Shown: positions 1-14,900, numbered from the stretch's first letter. The stretch is 64,000 nt of DNA from Beaufortia kweichowensis (GCA_019155185.1 CM032808.1:6996716-7060715); one strand, 5' to 3'. Notes: generated by a model not told the origin, from the sequence alone. A program made the numbers and translations.

Positions 1-204
1 TACTTCATTGAATAGCTTTCAATATCCTTCACGAATGTATTTCTTGAGTTGGAATGTTATTGCTCAAAACATGAATATAAAGGTATTGTGAACAGATTGT
101 GATATAAACTACAAAATATACTGAACAAAATGTTGAGTACTTCTTGAGGTTAAAATACTTCTCTATATCCACAGCATTACTGCATGTGAGTAATCTGAGA
201 TTCT

Positions 205-228
205 GTGTGTGTGTGTGTGTGTGTGTGT
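205..228. repeat. (GT)n microsatellite
   Basis: A pure GT dinucleotide run of about 12 units, directly visible. Confidence 0.9.
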
Positions 229-1974
229 AGATGTAATGCAGATGTGCATAACTATCTGGGATCGAGCCAGACTCACTCCTACATGCTCTCCTGGGTCCTT
301 ACTTTTCTAATCACTGTAGTTCAGTAATTCTCCACCCCTCATCCGAACACACACATACACCCACTTATACTGTATACACACACACACACGTGCTTGTGAG
401 AGGAAGCTCTAAAAGGAAGCCTCATTTCTCGTGCCTTTACATAAGAACACCACATCTCATGCGTTGCTATTGTTCACGCCACTTCTGCATTTAAGTTCTG
501 GATTTTGTTGTCAAGGTTAATTTAGATGTACGCTGATGCTGTGTAAACATTTAAAGTCTTTGGTAAAACCACCATTCACACAGTGCAAACACATTCGCTT
601 AGTATTCACGGCAAGATTTTGTCTTGTTATAAATCTTAAATGTTAAAAAATAATAAAGTTAAGAAAAACTTTTTGCACAAGGGTGGGAAGATAAACGTCT
701 GCAGATATATACTACAGAGAATACATCTTGAATAGGTAAATTTATCCTGTTTTAAAGGATATTTAGATATTTTACTGGTAAACATGACACAAGTACTGAT
801 TACAAGAATGATTTTTGCAGTAGTTCTTGCAAAGTTAAAAATTAGGCCATGCAATAACATTGTAGTATTTCTTTGGCATTTATTAATCTTGGTTTATGTT
901 CATTTATACATGTGCATTTTTTTCATATTTCTAGGCATTATGCATTGGGCCTACATGAATAAACAATAAACAATAGTATATTTATAAATATAACATAAGC
1001 CTAGATTACTAAATGCTGTAAAGTGTACCACAGATGTCGCTGTATGTTGTGGCCTGCATTGATTAAGGATTTCTCTGTCAACATGCTGAGTTAGAGTGAA
1101 CATTTCGCCCACTCCCACATCAAAGATCCAAGGGCCGCAAGCACAGAGTTCAACACATGCCCCCGAGCGGCCAACTGGAAAACGTTAACCTTCTTGTCCC
1201 TCAGTTACATGCACACACACTTACAGATACTAATGTAGTCGATCTTAAAGCCCAACACGCGTCTGAGTAGCCCTGAGTTCTTCCCGTGGAGCTGCAGAAC
1301 AGTTCGCTTTTTTGAGTTCCATGAGCAAAACACTTAAAGTCAACTTAAAGTTATGCTGCTTTGGTGTTTAATGCTGCAGTCACATTAGATTTTAGCATGG
1401 AAAATCTTATGCAGACCCCTGCGTATATGGGCAGCAACCGGATATAATATTACACACACGTTATTGTTGCTTTTGTTATTATGAAGCTGTCATTTTTAGT
1501 GTTTCCTTTATCTGAAATGGTCACACGGTGACGAATCGCTGTTCTGGTGGTCACACCCCCTTTCACGCCATATGAATTCACAGGTCAGAGTTCATCAAAC
1601 TTGACTGTTGGGATGCAAAAATATGCAACTTTTTCTCGCATGAACTTGCGTTTCCTGTCTGCCGCATTCGAATGCGTATGAATAAAAGTTAATGGAAGGG
1701 TAAAGTCTATGGTGACTGCTTCAGACAGTATTTTGAAATTTAGGGTGTATTGTTGTGTTTAATTAATATGTTGCAAAGAAATTGTTTGCCCAAATGTGAA
1801 AAATGTCTTTTATAACCTTATCATGTCTGTATCACTTTTTCAATGGAACATGTATATAGCAAAGCTGCTGTTTTCCATACACTGAAAGTGAATAGTGACT
1901 ACAGCTGTCAAGCAAGGTTTATTTCAATTTCAGTCTGGATAACAGCAGCATAAATATTCTTCAAAACTGCTTAT

Positions 1975-2070
1975 TTTTTGTCCCATTGAAGATGTTATAC
2001 TGGTTTTGGAACAACATGAGGATGAGTAAATAATGACCAATTTTTATTTTTGGGTGAACTGTCTCTTTAA
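1975..2070. repeat. Cyprinid interspersed repeat, degenerate end fragment
   Basis: The string ACATGAGGATGAGTAAATAA followed by TTTTTGGGTGAACTGTCTCT is the end of a repeat that recurs at 16811-17052 and, degraded or inverted, at 44586-44702 and 59458-59530. I recognise it as a common cyprinid genomic repeat but cannot name its family. Confidence 0.55.
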
Positions 2071-3107
2071 AACAAAGCAGAGATTAGCATCGCCCTCCTT
2101 TTAACTTTCTTTTCTTTTCTCTCATCTTCTCTATGTGAGGCCTGTACAGCACAGCTGCCCAAAACCCCCAACTCCGCCCCGCTCTGCTCGCACAGATTTA
2201 TAATGTACATACAGATGCAAAACAGACTCAAAAGTGACAAGTGTGTGCAAAGGAAGAGGACATCAGGTGTTTGTGTGCAAGGCCCTGAACAAGAATGTGG
2301 TTTAGTGTAGGTATGTCTTGCGTTTGAGGTTATGCAGCGCTCACTTGCAAAGCGCTGTGAGTTTTTTTTTCTTTGAAAGAGCTTTACTGTAAGGGTAGAT
2401 ATTTGCTCATGTGGATTTGTTAGTCCTTCGACCGGAGGATGTGTCAGGGAAAGAGGCTAAAGATCACAGATGTGTGTAATGAAATCAAATCCCTCTGGTC
2501 TAAACCAAGAGGAAATTTTTACTGAAGTGCTCACCAATGCTCTCATCGCACATTAGTGCCATTACTTATCATCAAGCAAGCAAACACAAACCATGCGTAT
2601 GGCAGGACAAAGGGTATATGCATCTTCGATAAAGGTGTAGATTATAAAATGGAAAATGTGAAATGACACATTTCAGAGCATAATTTGTCACTTAAATAAA
2701 AATGATTGTCTCTCTATGGGCTGGGGATGATTGGGAAGAAAATTGGGAAAGGATAAATGTTCCTCAAGGTGAATATTATTTTACAGCTGTCGGCTCAAAT
2801 GCAGAATTTCATGTCAAGTTCCTCTTAAGATGCTCTTTTGTGGAACCACAACATTTTGAGAAGTCATAATTTCGAAGAATGAGTCTTGACGAAGATGCTA
2901 TAAAGGGAAAAGCAACACACCAAAGGGACTCGGGAATTCATTATTCGGTAGTATTGCCTAACTGATTATACTGCATCTGTGCTGCTCTTTTTAGAAGAAT
3001 TTCAGACTTTGTCCTTTGCTCTTAAAAGTAAAGTAGTTTCTAGATGAGTGTACAAATAGCAGTTAATGACAGCTTGCATTTAAGAATTTGACCTTTAGAA
3101 GAAAAAT

Positions 3108-3135
3108 GTATATATATACATATACATATACATAC

Positions 3136-3182
<47 letters not shown>
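3108..3182. repeat. (TA)n / (TACATA)n microsatellite
   Basis: Alternating TA with interspersed TACATA units over about 75 bp, ending in a pure TA tract. Confidence 0.9.
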
Positions 3183-3188
<6 letters not shown>

Positions 3189-5792
3189 ACAAACATATAC
3201 AGTATTATGAAATAGTGTACCTATATACAATAAACATTAATGAATAATTATTATTGGAAGAAATTAAAACTTGATCTTGGACAAATGAAGTAACTATTCA
3301 CTTCCCATTTAAGCAAGTAAAAAGACATAGAGTATCTTTTTAAATACTCTGTAAAGAAATATGAAGATACAAAATTCACAGAAGTTCACAAAATATACAC
3401 ACAATGTCCAGCTCAGTGTTATAGTATACCCAAATAGGAAAACCCCCCAGCTGAGTAAATTAGGGACTGGCTATGCCATGAGATTGAAAAACAGCCCTCA
3501 TATTCTAAGAAACCTTTGTTCCTTTCTAGACACGGTGTAATGCATACGTTCTACAAAAACATTCTTAACCTTGACTGTTCTACTTGTGAAAGAAACCAAT
3601 TGGTTTCTTTTCATTTCTCAAATCAGCTGGGTTGTAAGCTCTTAGCATGTGGCATGTGGTTGAGCTGAAATCAAGAAGACCCACAGTACCAACCTGTCAG
3701 TGGTAATTGGGCTACCAACCTGAGCCGACAGGAAGGAGCTCAAGGGTGGGAGAGGCTGATGTAGAACAGAAACACTTTACACCATGACTCAGATCTGTAC
3801 ATAGTGTAGCAGCCAGAAAATACATAGCCTGTGCTTTTCTTTTTTTAAAGTGTTGTTCCAAAAACCTTTTAATACATGTGGCTAAGATGAAGTCATAGAG
3901 ACCTATTTGGTGGTCTCGTTTTACTTGAAATGAAAGTCATTTTTGAAAATGAGATGATTCATTAATGTGGATCCAGATGTAGTGAAAGTGATTTTTGACA
4001 ACTTAAATGAGTTAATGTTATGTCGGGATCTTTAATGCTGATAACAATGCCGTGTTCTGTAACCAGATTCCATGCTCCGATGCCTCACCAGATTGTCTCT
4101 GTACCAAGAGGCACATACATGCACATAACCTCTTCCAGATGTTCCACGATGACACAGAAAGTAATAAAAGGGACATGTCCGGGGATTGTCATGTGACCAT
4201 CTCACCTCTGTTGTCGTCTTCCATCATCGTCAGGTAGTTGCTTCTTAATTGAACTAACAGCTGGTGACGTGCTCACTGTGACAACAGAATTACAGCAGCG
4301 GTTAAGGATGTGTGGGGTGGTGGTGGTCTGCAAGGCATCGCTGTCATCCGGCAAACCACAGAATTACCAGAAAGTCTTATGATCTGTTGATCCTTTTAAA
4401 GAACATGAGCAGCTTGAGTTTTAGTTTTTTCACCTTGAGATCTTTGGAGATCATCAGCTTTTCCTGCAAATGTTGCATTGTGTTTCTGTTGCGTTGTGTT
4501 AATGCATGCAATTCCATTTTTTAAATAAATTTGGCAAAATTGGGTAAAAACATTATTGAACAAGCAGTGCTTGATCTAATGGATTTCCTTACTTATTTCC
4601 CTGTTAATTTATACAATTTTATAAAATTATAAAACTATAAAAACTATAAAACTATAAAATGATGGTAAGGTATTTAACTCAAGATTAAATATTTAATAAA
4701 GTTTCATAACAATAAACATAACCAAAAAAACCAAAAAATTTATAAAAAAGTGAATGTTACTGTAATTTATAAAAATAACTTTTAGTGCATTTTTATGTGT
4801 AAACAGTTATTAAGTTAAGTAATTAATTACTGTAATTAAATTAGTTTTTGCTGAAATTACTCTTTGTTTTTAAGTAATTTAATTACATTTCTTTAGGATG
4901 TGCTTGCATTATATACTGTGTATACTATCAACAAAGCTTAACAAAACAAAAACTCGAGCGTTAAAATGTGTTAGAAATGTGTGTAACATATTAGTTTATT
5001 TTGTTGAAAAGGTGATGTTTAAATTAAGTTTTTAAAACAAATTACAACAAAAAAAGAGTTTCATTTTTGTGAACAAGAACTAAAAATTTAAATTCATGGC
5101 ACTGCTGTATAAACCAATAAGCAAGGCTGTAAACTAAATCTTATTAATTAGTCTTTATTTATCTGATTTATCTTATTTATCTCTATATTTATCTATCTTG
5201 ATGTTTGTTTATCGATATTGACTAAACATCTGTTTGTTGCTTGAAGAGGAAGATTCTGCTTAGTACTTTAATGTTGATTAAATCCTACTTATTCCCTCTT
5301 TTCCACGAAAAACCGTTTTTTCCTTACTGAAAATAGGAGTGTCTTTGAGCAAAAATATGCATTTGATTCAACAGGCGTGACCTTCGACCTTCACTGCTCT
5401 GAGTACCTGTGGGCCCTAAATAACTAAAGCAGGCCTTAGTGTGACTGCTTGTTTTCAATAAATAACAGATGTTTAAGACAGGAAACAAGGACAGCATTTT
5501 CATAAAAAGGACCCCATAAGCTCAAGCATGTCTTAACACTACGTTCTCATTAAAGTGCCACTCACTGTCAGTTTCCAACCCTGACTGATTTTTATCGGCC
5601 CTACGCATCAACTGTACATCTACCGTCATGTTTTTGTCACACTAACCCAAGTGTGTTATCAGACTTGTGCTGTGATTTGGCAACACAGTGTTTCTCTCGT
5701 CTTATCTGTGTGATCTGTTAGAACAGAAAGAAGCATAGATGAGATGCGCGGCCCTTGGGCTTCATCCACAGCTGTTGTGTGTTTCTGTGCAG

Positions 5793-5966
5793 TGATGGGG
5801 GAGAACCAGTTGAAGAATCTAAGCGCTGTCAGTTACTCTTCCCGCTACGCACTTGGACTCTTCTACAAAGCCAGCGTGCGGATCGACGTCCCCTGGGCGG
5901 CCAAGTACATCTCCAACAATCCCTGCATTCGCTTCATCGCCATAGATGATAAAAAGCGCAATTTAG
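5793..5966 (+). CDS. rnls: rnls coding exon (third from last)
   Basis: The acceptor is TTCTGTGCAG ending at 5792 and the donor is GTCAGT from 5967. The exon opens with two bases of a split codon, reads from MGENQLKN through DDKKRNL and ends in phase 1. It includes the conserved YSSRYALGLF segment. Confidence 0.93.
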
Positions 5967-8900
5967 GTCAGTGCCCTTTATATTTTTTTTATGTTTGCCT
6001 TCTGCTCTCTCTTACATTTACTGATTTTCCCGCTTTCATGTTCTTTCACTTGTATCATGTGTATCATGTTCACACTGCATCAAATCCGATTTGGTTTTCA
6101 AATCTGATTTTTAGGGCTGAGTGTTCACACTGTCATTTTGTAAACGATGAAATCGGATTATAGTTGTTTGGACAGATTAGTCCATGTCTTGTGTGTCTAC
6201 ATTAGTTGCTATGGTAATGATGTAAGCGTCAGCCTGATATCAGGAGATTTTTTTTGATTCTGCTCATGTTTTTCATGACATCTTGTACATACAAGCTTCC
6301 TTCTTTCCACTGGAAAAATAGTTCCTGAATGACTGTGATATGTGTTTGCGTTGCTAATGATGCTGCGCAGTGATACACAGAATCACTGGTTAAAGCAGTT
6401 GCTTTATTGTGAATGAAATACAGCTGTTGACCAATCAGAATCAAGGATAATTTGTGCATAGATTTTGTCAACAACTGTCGATTAATTTACCATTCTTAGT
6501 GTAAACGGATCTTATTACTTATTCCAAAAAGTTGATTTTAAACCAGATATAATGGTGACTTGTATCGGGTTTGTGAACACTGTACTTCATGTAGCTTTTA
6601 CTGTTCATGTTACAAAACAACTAAACTAATTACAGTCGGATAATTTAAAAAGCTTAATTTATGCTGCCTTTGTTGAACAAAGCCGAATACATTGCCCTGC
6701 CATTACACCCTGTTCATTTACTGGTCTATTATCTCCCACTTTCCCGTCTTCTCGAATTACGCAACATCACTGTTCAATTGAGTTTGTCTGCCTTGAAGTG
6801 TGTCATCCAGCACAAAGGGCCGCGTCTCGTAAATTATGCTGAATGCTCAATTACTATTCACACGAATGTTGAAGGGCTGTCTGCATGGTAATGTGTGTAT
6901 GTTTTGCGATGGTGTGTGGACGTGCATGTTATGTAAGACATAATAGATGATGGACTGTTCAATTATCGAAAATCACATGCACATGTGCTTTAGGACGATC
7001 TTTTTTTAGATCTTTGTCCATAAAATGCTGCTTTGTGCAGACTCTTCGTTAGAAGCTCGGAAGCATCATTACTCATTCAAAAGTGTAAAACAATCAGTTA
7101 CATAATTTGAAAAAAATGTAGGCTGCTTTGTAGTTGTGAAATTATGAATCAACACCCCTGAAATGTGCCAGCCAATCAGAATGAAGAATTCAACAATGCC
7201 ATTAAGTGCACATAATCCACAAAATGTTACCTAGTGAGCCGCTTTATTTAGGCACGTTAATTAGGCAACAAAGGCTGATCCTAACAGTATATCTTTCACA
7301 GAAAAATACAATCCCAGAATGCATTGCAGTGAACATGGTGGCAGAAAGTATGTTGTAAGTTGCTTTGGATGGACTTTGAGGTTAATTTGGTTTTGGAACA
7401 GTGCTCATGTCATTAAGTCTAGTCATGTTTTTGTGTGTATGATTTTTGTGCATCTATGACTAAAAAAGTTGTGTGAAGGTTGTGTCGGTTCACGACCGCT
7501 CATCTACAGAAACCCAATAGAATTAGTGGCTAAAAACAGCCTATGCACCTGTCACCTTCCATCCACTCCAGCGTTTCTCAGGGCAACATCATAATTAGGA
7601 GAGCTGTTAAATTTTGCATTCTGCTGTGGTGTTCTTTCAGGCCGAACGCTCCTTCCAGCCTCCACAGCCTTCAGACGGCCACGCTTTAATCTTCATTTTC
7701 ATTTCTGTAATGTGTTTTGCTTGTAGTTCCAGTAAAGTAGGTCTGAGTCTGATCTCGCACAGCACCCCAAGCTCTCTTTGAAAACTTTTTGGCAGGCCGC
7801 TAATTATAAGCTATTACTGTGTTCCTGAGCGTCTGGCAAGAAGCACATTTGCGCAGTTCAGTTAATGTGGAATGAGCTATATCAGGAGTGCACGATGGTT
7901 CTCAAAAATCAGAACTGGTTCATAATTGATGCGAGTTTGATTACGTAAGAAATCTGAAACTTATTTAAAAAGTGTTAAAAAATGAAAAAATTTCAATCAA
8001 AGAACCATTTCGGATGGGACTAATTTTCTAACTGACATGCTCTAGATGTCATATAATTATGGGAGGGATCAATTTAAAGTTCTTATAGTTGGAGTCTGTA
8101 AACGGATCTCCCGCACATTCGCTGTGCGTAGTTTTGATTGTCAGGTAAACATTTCTAAATTCTCTCATCTCTGCATCTGCAAGACTATGATGCATCCGTG
8201 TTACCGCAATACTACGACCAGGGTTAAGTATATTGAAATAATTAAGTTGTTATGCAGTCGGATTTTGTGTATCCTCTGTTTAGTCAGAGAAGAGTTTTGT
8301 GTATCCTCTGTTTAGTCGGAGAAGAGTTTTGTGTATCCTCTGTTTAGTCAGAGAAGAGTTTTGTGTATCCTCTGTTTAGTCAGAGAAGAGTTTTGTGTAT
8401 CCTCTGTTTAGTCGGAGAAGAGTTTTGTGTATCCTCTGTTTAGTCAGAGAAGAGTTTTGTGTATCCTCTGTTTAGTCAGAGAAGAGTTTTGTGTATCCTC
8501 TGTTTAGTCGGAGAAGAGTTTTGTGTATCCTCTGTTTAGTCGGAGAAGAGTTCGATTGTATGGGGCTACATGGGTACCTTTTAATAATAGTAAGCGGGAG
8601 CTACATTGTTAAATTGCTTTAGCCATAACCTCTGATTATCTAAATTACTTAACTTTAACTAAGTTGTTATGCAATTGCATTATATAGGCGATTGTATGGG
8701 GCTACATGGGTACCTTTTAACAATAGTAAGCGGGAGCTACATTGTTAAATTGCTTTAGCCATAACTTCTGGTTATACTGGTCGAGTTTGTGATCAGGGCC
8801 CGCATTAACGGCGGTCGTGCGAGGACCCTGTGCGACATTGAGAACCTTGGTGTACAAGTCCAATAATAATAGTGAGTTGAATAGAATGATAAAACATTTA

Positions 8901-11900
8901 TCTAAATTTAAGAATCTTAACTTAACCTTTACAAGGTTTTATCTTTTGGAGTCAGATAAAATTGAGGAATAAAAAGTAAAGAATAAGCGCAGGAAAAGAC
9001 CGAGCGCGCTGAAACCTTCGCCATTACCACTGGACTCCTACGTTGGGCCAGTGGGTGGTTTTTGGGTGGCTTTTCCCATCCAGCCTTACACTTTTAATGT
9101 CACTTGACCACTCTAGACACGGCAACATGTCCGCCATCTTGGAAAGGTCAACATGTTAGTAGCTCAGTTGCTAGTTTTCCAAAATGCCGCAACATTGCAC
9201 AGCCTTCAAAAACGGCTAAGATTTAATTTCTCTCTCAGGTGAGAATGTGTTGGTTTGTGTGTTTATATTTATACATTTAATATTATAGATTTTCAAAACT
9301 ACAGTAACTTTTTATGATGCGTTAGCTGACACCTTTGTCTTGTTTAATTGTGTTAGTTTAGCAATTATATTTGGGTCTCCGCAACAGCACGTAATATTTG
9401 ATATTCATTAATGCATATAACAAGGGTTGCAGACGCACAGTCAGCTTGCTCTTGAGTTTATGGACAAGATTTAACAGTTCCAATATGATGGAAACGGCCC
9501 ATAGAAACAGCAGCTCGTGAGGCATCTATGTATTTTATCTCCTAAATAAAGTTGTTTCACATGCACATTGCTTGACCATACCAATGGTCCCACCCCAAAT
9601 TTATGTCGTTTGTTGGCCGATGTTGCTTTGTTTGAGATGCTTTGAGATGTTTTGTTGTACCACAGAGCCACAGTTTTCGTAAACGAAACCACAAATGGAT
9701 TAATAATAGTTTTATTTACATATTTAACTTGAATTTAGGTTCAATATTACACATTTTCAAATGAAGGGAAACTGAACATGAGAGAATGTAAGTTATTTTC
9801 TGTCAGGCAGTACATTCAGTTTCCTGTTCACCCTGTGAACTTTGCGACAAGCTCTGCCCCCACCAAGAAATAAGTGACTCAACCAGCGGGCACGATGCCA
9901 GCCCTCTACCCACGCTACATGACCTCTCTCTCTCTCTCTGGTGCTCAGTCACATTCTGGCACGAGCACACATGCACATACACTGAAACTCTCTCTTTAAG
10001 GAAGGTCTCTCTCTCTTTCTCTCTCACCCTCTGCTTTTTCTTTTTCTCTCCTCTTTGCCTGGCACAGTGCCAAGCACGTATATACTTTCACTGTTCTGCA
10101 AATGGAAAATGGACCATGTCTCTGTTTTTTCAACCCAATACTCACAGTAATACAAGTATCGCGTTGGCCGTCTCATATAATAGTATAATCACTTGGTACT
10201 TCCCCTATTTAAAAAAAAATTTTTGTGGTGTCCATCATTTTGACATTAAGTGTTTTATTGATGTATTCTACCGATGTATGAACATCAGAAAGCTTTTTAG
10301 GTTTAGCCTATAAAGTGTTATATAAACAAATGAATTCAGGTGGAGAATCATGACTTCCTCTTTCCTTTGCTAGAAGCATGCCAGCATCGTGGCTAATATT
10401 TAAAACCTTTTCCTAGAATCATTCATCTCAAACACTATGTTGACGCCAATGGACTCGATTTAAATGACTCATTATTCCCTGTTGGTCCACAAAAGGTTTC
10501 GGAATACAATTGATTTAACTGAATTGACTATAGTAACCATAAAACCCTTCCTTACAGGTGGCCATCAAGCCCATGTGTTGACCATGTGAATCTACCAGCG
10601 GCTTAAACGTTATAAATCAGGTCTCATTGGTCTTATTCAGAACCGCTAATCAGCGATACCTCCCAGCATCTCAGTCTCATTTCCAATTGTCGGTCCAAGT
10701 CATTTAATCTCCATCTCCAGCTGCTCAAACCCAGCCCATGTTTATAGAACCCAATAAAGGATTATTTCCCACAGTCATGTTAAATATGTGTTTAAAAGCA
10801 TGTGTTGTTGAATTGTTGACTCAGTCATGGGTCGTGACTCTTCCGATGAGCTTGGCCTGTAAAGCATTAGATCATTGGGTTTGGTGTGCCCATAGATGAT
10901 ATCACCGAAAAACTGTGTTCTGGAGATGACAAGGCTGGACACTGTTTGGAACAGTTACTCACAAATCCTCCCTGAGCTGATCGTAGTATTCTAACTAATA
11001 AATAAATAGCTATGCTATAGCTTGGTCGCATCATCAGTTATGACGCTCCAACTTCATTTCAAATGTGTTATGACTTTTCATAGTCTGTGGTTCATCTCCC
11101 AACACTACAAATGTGTGTTTTTGAGTATGACCTCAAGAGCAGTTGTAATGAGTGTGTGCATATCTCTGTGCAGAATCAAAGAACACCGGGCCTTCCATGG
11201 TGGTCCACACAAGTGTTCCCTTTGGAGTCCAGCACCTGGAGGAGGATAAGGATGCAGTGCAGACCATCATCCTGAAAGAGCTGGAGAATGTGATGCCAGG
11301 GCTACCTCAACCTGACAGCATCAAGTGTCAGAAGTGGAGATACTCCCAGGTGAGATGATATAGCTGAGAAGCTCTTTTTAGATTTGTTGGTTGATGATAT
11401 TGCAATAATAATGATGATTTTGGATGCATGTTAGGCAGGGGTACTGTTGAGTATAAAGTGTGATATGTATTGACAAAACTTTACCCACATGCAGTACCAA
11501 AGGTTTGGAAACACTTACTCACTGTTGTTTAGATTTTTCTTCCACATTTTAGAATAGTAGTAAACCATGAAATGTAACTGTGGGGGAATTATATTGTGAT
11601 TAAAGCATCCAAAATGAATAAATACTATGTTATATTTGATCATCTTTAAAAGTAGTCACCCTTTGTCTAGACTTTGAAAAATACTTTGCAACTTTTGACA
11701 TTTTATCATCCAGCTTCTTCTCGTGTCTCATCCTGGGAAGCTTTTTAAACAGCACTAAAGGAATTTCTATCTATGCTGGACTATTATTGGCTGCTTTTTA
11801 TTCATTATTTGGTCCAAGTTAAAAAAAAAATATTAGTCTTAATCTTAATTAGTTTTTTTATTAAAGACACAGTTATATTGTTATCTATGAAAATAATTGA

Positions 11901-14900
11901 AATATACATCTTCAAATTAAAAGATTTTTAAGATTATGAAAAACATTTTTGTCAATTATATGTAAATTTTTGACTGGTACTGTAGATCAATTATGTATGC
12001 AAAAAAATTGGTGTATGCAAAAAAATGCAAATTATTTGTCATCAATAGCAGTTCAATTCCACAAGTTAGACCACATTGCTTTCATACCACTTGCAAATTA
12101 TTCAGATTCTGGCTGTTGATTATAAAGTCAGATCAACATCAAACACAAAAAAAAACGCAGTAAATAAAGCACAACATATCATAACACAATAAGTAGTCTA
12201 CTTCTATAATGTGAAATAATTGGTCTGTGTTAAATTCAGCTCTCTGCTGTCTACACACACAGCAGATCTTGATGTAATCCCCGTTTGAAGTTTCAGAGTT
12301 ATTTCTTCACATAGAGCTTCTTTTATTTTTCTCATCAAAAAAAACATTAAAAAACACCTTGTTGATGTCATCACATATAGCACAAGTGAAAAAGAGTTTT
12401 TAGACTTTGGCTTATTCAGGCCAGCACAACTAATAAAAGCCTCCCTGCTATACAGCAAAAGACATTCATTTTTAATAAAGCCGCTCGACAGACTGTGGTG
12501 AATAGAGAGAATGTTCTAGTGGAAAAAAGCAAGTCTAACTTTATCAGAAGAGGGCTGATAGATTCGCTCTCTCTCACACGCACACATACTAATCCATCCT
12601 CTCCCCCCACTCACTTGGCTCACACACACACACTTACAGTAGTACTTTATGCATTCACACACTGTGTGGGACAGCGCCCTTTCTCGCACAATTCTCTCAG
12701 ATACACACGGACACGCACACAGACATTCTGTTTTCGGGCCCCCACGCCGGCCCCTGTGACATGCAGCGCTGGGGCCCAGTTTAAGGTCAAAGGACACAGA
12801 ACATCTGTGTGGGAGCGCTGAGTACCAGAGACTGGGCCAAGGCCCGTTTAGACTGCACAAGCAGGAACAGAACGTTTGCTGTCATACACACACACCTGTG
12901 CACGTGCCAGATCGCGGTCAAACGCATTGAGGGTATGGAGCACGAGTCGGTTATATACATCACAGATCGCTAAGCATAAACCAACACACACATACATAAA
13001 CACACCACATGTCAAAGTCATTGACTCTAATGGCTGGAAAGGCTTTTTATGAATCATGACTCTGTACTGCATATGATTGCAGAACATGTGAATTCTCTTT
13101 TATCACACATCATTAATAATAAATGACTTGAATACATAATTAATAGGCATTAAAATGTTTGGTTTGGTCTGTTTGTTATTAATTGTATTAAAAACTGTTA
13201 AAGTGTTGTTAGCAGGAAACTCTCAAGGATTCATTTAAGTGACTTTTTTACATTCATTGATCCAACTTTTAGAAACTACAGGCGTAAGTATAAGCAAAAT
13301 AAAACTTTGCAGTTTTCCATTTAATAGACTTTTCTCAGTGCGTTGAATAAAGACCAGAAGAACACTAAGTGAAGCAGATTTAGGGAGGTGAAGGAGCTGA
13401 GCCTCGCTTACATCAGCTTACCTCTTGAATAAACCAAACAATTTGTTCTTGGCCTCATTTCAGGCTAAACGTTTATCGATTGATTTACACACAGATTACC
13501 ATTTTAAGACACAAGGGGAGGGGGAGGTTTGGACGGTATGATGATAGTGCTCGGTTTGTGAAATGACAGCGTAAGCCCCAGGAAATGGACACTATTTCCT
13601 CGGCTCTTGTGCACTGCACCTCGATGTTTATCTGACTGAGCATCAGGGCGGCTGAAGCCTTTGTAATGGGCCGTGCCTTAAATGTGTTTATTCTTAGTAG
13701 CCGTTTACGTGCTGCATATCTTACATTTAAACATTGTGCGGAAACTTGTAGCTGTGGAAATTATCTACAGGCAAAGGTCTTAATTTTGAGAGATTTAAAG
13801 AGGACGTTTATCATTTATGGTTTATTGTGAAATGCATACATCATTTTAATGAGCCACAGAGGCAGTTTATAAAATAGATAGCAATGGAACGTGTCTGTCC
13901 TATGTAATACAGTACTAGTCAAAAGTTTAGACATAATTCACAAAAATGTTTCTCATGACATTAAAAATCATTTAATCTGAAGGTGCATATTTACATGTTT
14001 AAAATGACTTTTGTAGACAAAAATATAATTGTGCCAACATATAAATTTCTTTATTTGAAAAATAAAATTTTAATAAAAATAATACATATTTTTTATGGAC
14101 CAAATAATCATTATAAAAGTAGCCAATAGGAGTCCAGAATAGAAACTCTATTAGTGCTGTTTAAAAAGCTTCCCAGGTTGAGACCTCAAGAAACTGGATG
14201 ATTTTAAGTATGATTTTGCAAATTCTAGACAAAGGGAGACTACTTTTGAAGATGCTAAAATATAATATAGTGTTCATTTATTTTGAAAGCTTTTAGTCAC
14301 AACATAATTCACAAAGTTTGTGTTATTTCATGGTTTTGATGAGTTTACTACTATTCTAAAATGTGAAGGAAAAACAAACAGTGTGTGTTTCCAAACTTTT
14401 GACTAGTACTGTATGTATAATAAGACACAAGTAAAATACCCACAGTATGGAGCAAAACATGTCCCTGTGTAATCAAGACTTTTGTTAATCTGATAGACAT
14501 CGGGAGAGTTTGTTGTTGTTTTTTTGTAAATATTACTAGATTGAAAGCTGTATAACTATAGTTACTGGTTACAAATACCAGTTTTGCAACACACAGATAG
14601 AGCGAGTATATATCCTCTCTAAGTCTTTTTGCAATCAGCTCTATTTTCAGCTCTGGTTTGACCCGATGAAGTCGCCTCCGCTGCTATTAAAAACTCTGCA
14701 TTTAACCAAATATAATAATAGCCCCTCCCTTCTAAACCTCCTATGAGAAGTTTACTTATAAGAAAAATAACCTAGAACTATTTTTAAGTGTAGAAACTCT
14801 ACATTGAACTTCAGATGAACTGTATTTGCCACAGTACAATATAGATATGTGGATTTGACAAGCTTCTGCAATACTTTTTATTAAGACTTTTTTATAATTT

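Larger units (their letters stand above)
1..5792. other. rnls intron (left-edge region, no coding exon seen)
   Basis: No reading frame here resembles renalase or any other family I recognise. The stretch holds a (GT)n run at about 205-228, a (TA)n/(TACATA)n microsatellite at 3108-3182, a cyprinid repeat end near 1975-2070, a 22-bp perfect palindrome at 3589-3610 and AT-rich filler. It is treated as intronic because the first rnls exon seen starts mid-codon. Confidence 0.6.
5967..11173. other. rnls intron
   Basis: A 5.2-kb intron with no coding signal. It holds a possible degenerate element at about 6064-6590 (GTTCACACTG at the left end, and GTGTTCACA on the opposite strand at the right end), fragments containing CAATCAGAATCAAG typical of fish repeats (near 6425 and 7170), the 32-bp minisatellite at 8262-8551 with a duplicated flank, and CT-rich low-complexity sequence near 9920-10050. 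Confidence 0.6.

Noticed and set aside
5744..5794. Upstream Met at 5744 as the start of an rnls isoform
   Set aside because: The reading before 5793 is intronic and ends in a polypyrimidine-CAG acceptor; similarity to renalase starts only at the exon.
12495..12860. Overlapping open frames of 108 and 114 codons on opposite strands in the rnls intron
   Set aside because: They coincide with CA-rich low-complexity DNA lacking stops on both strands; no domain and no splice-site support.
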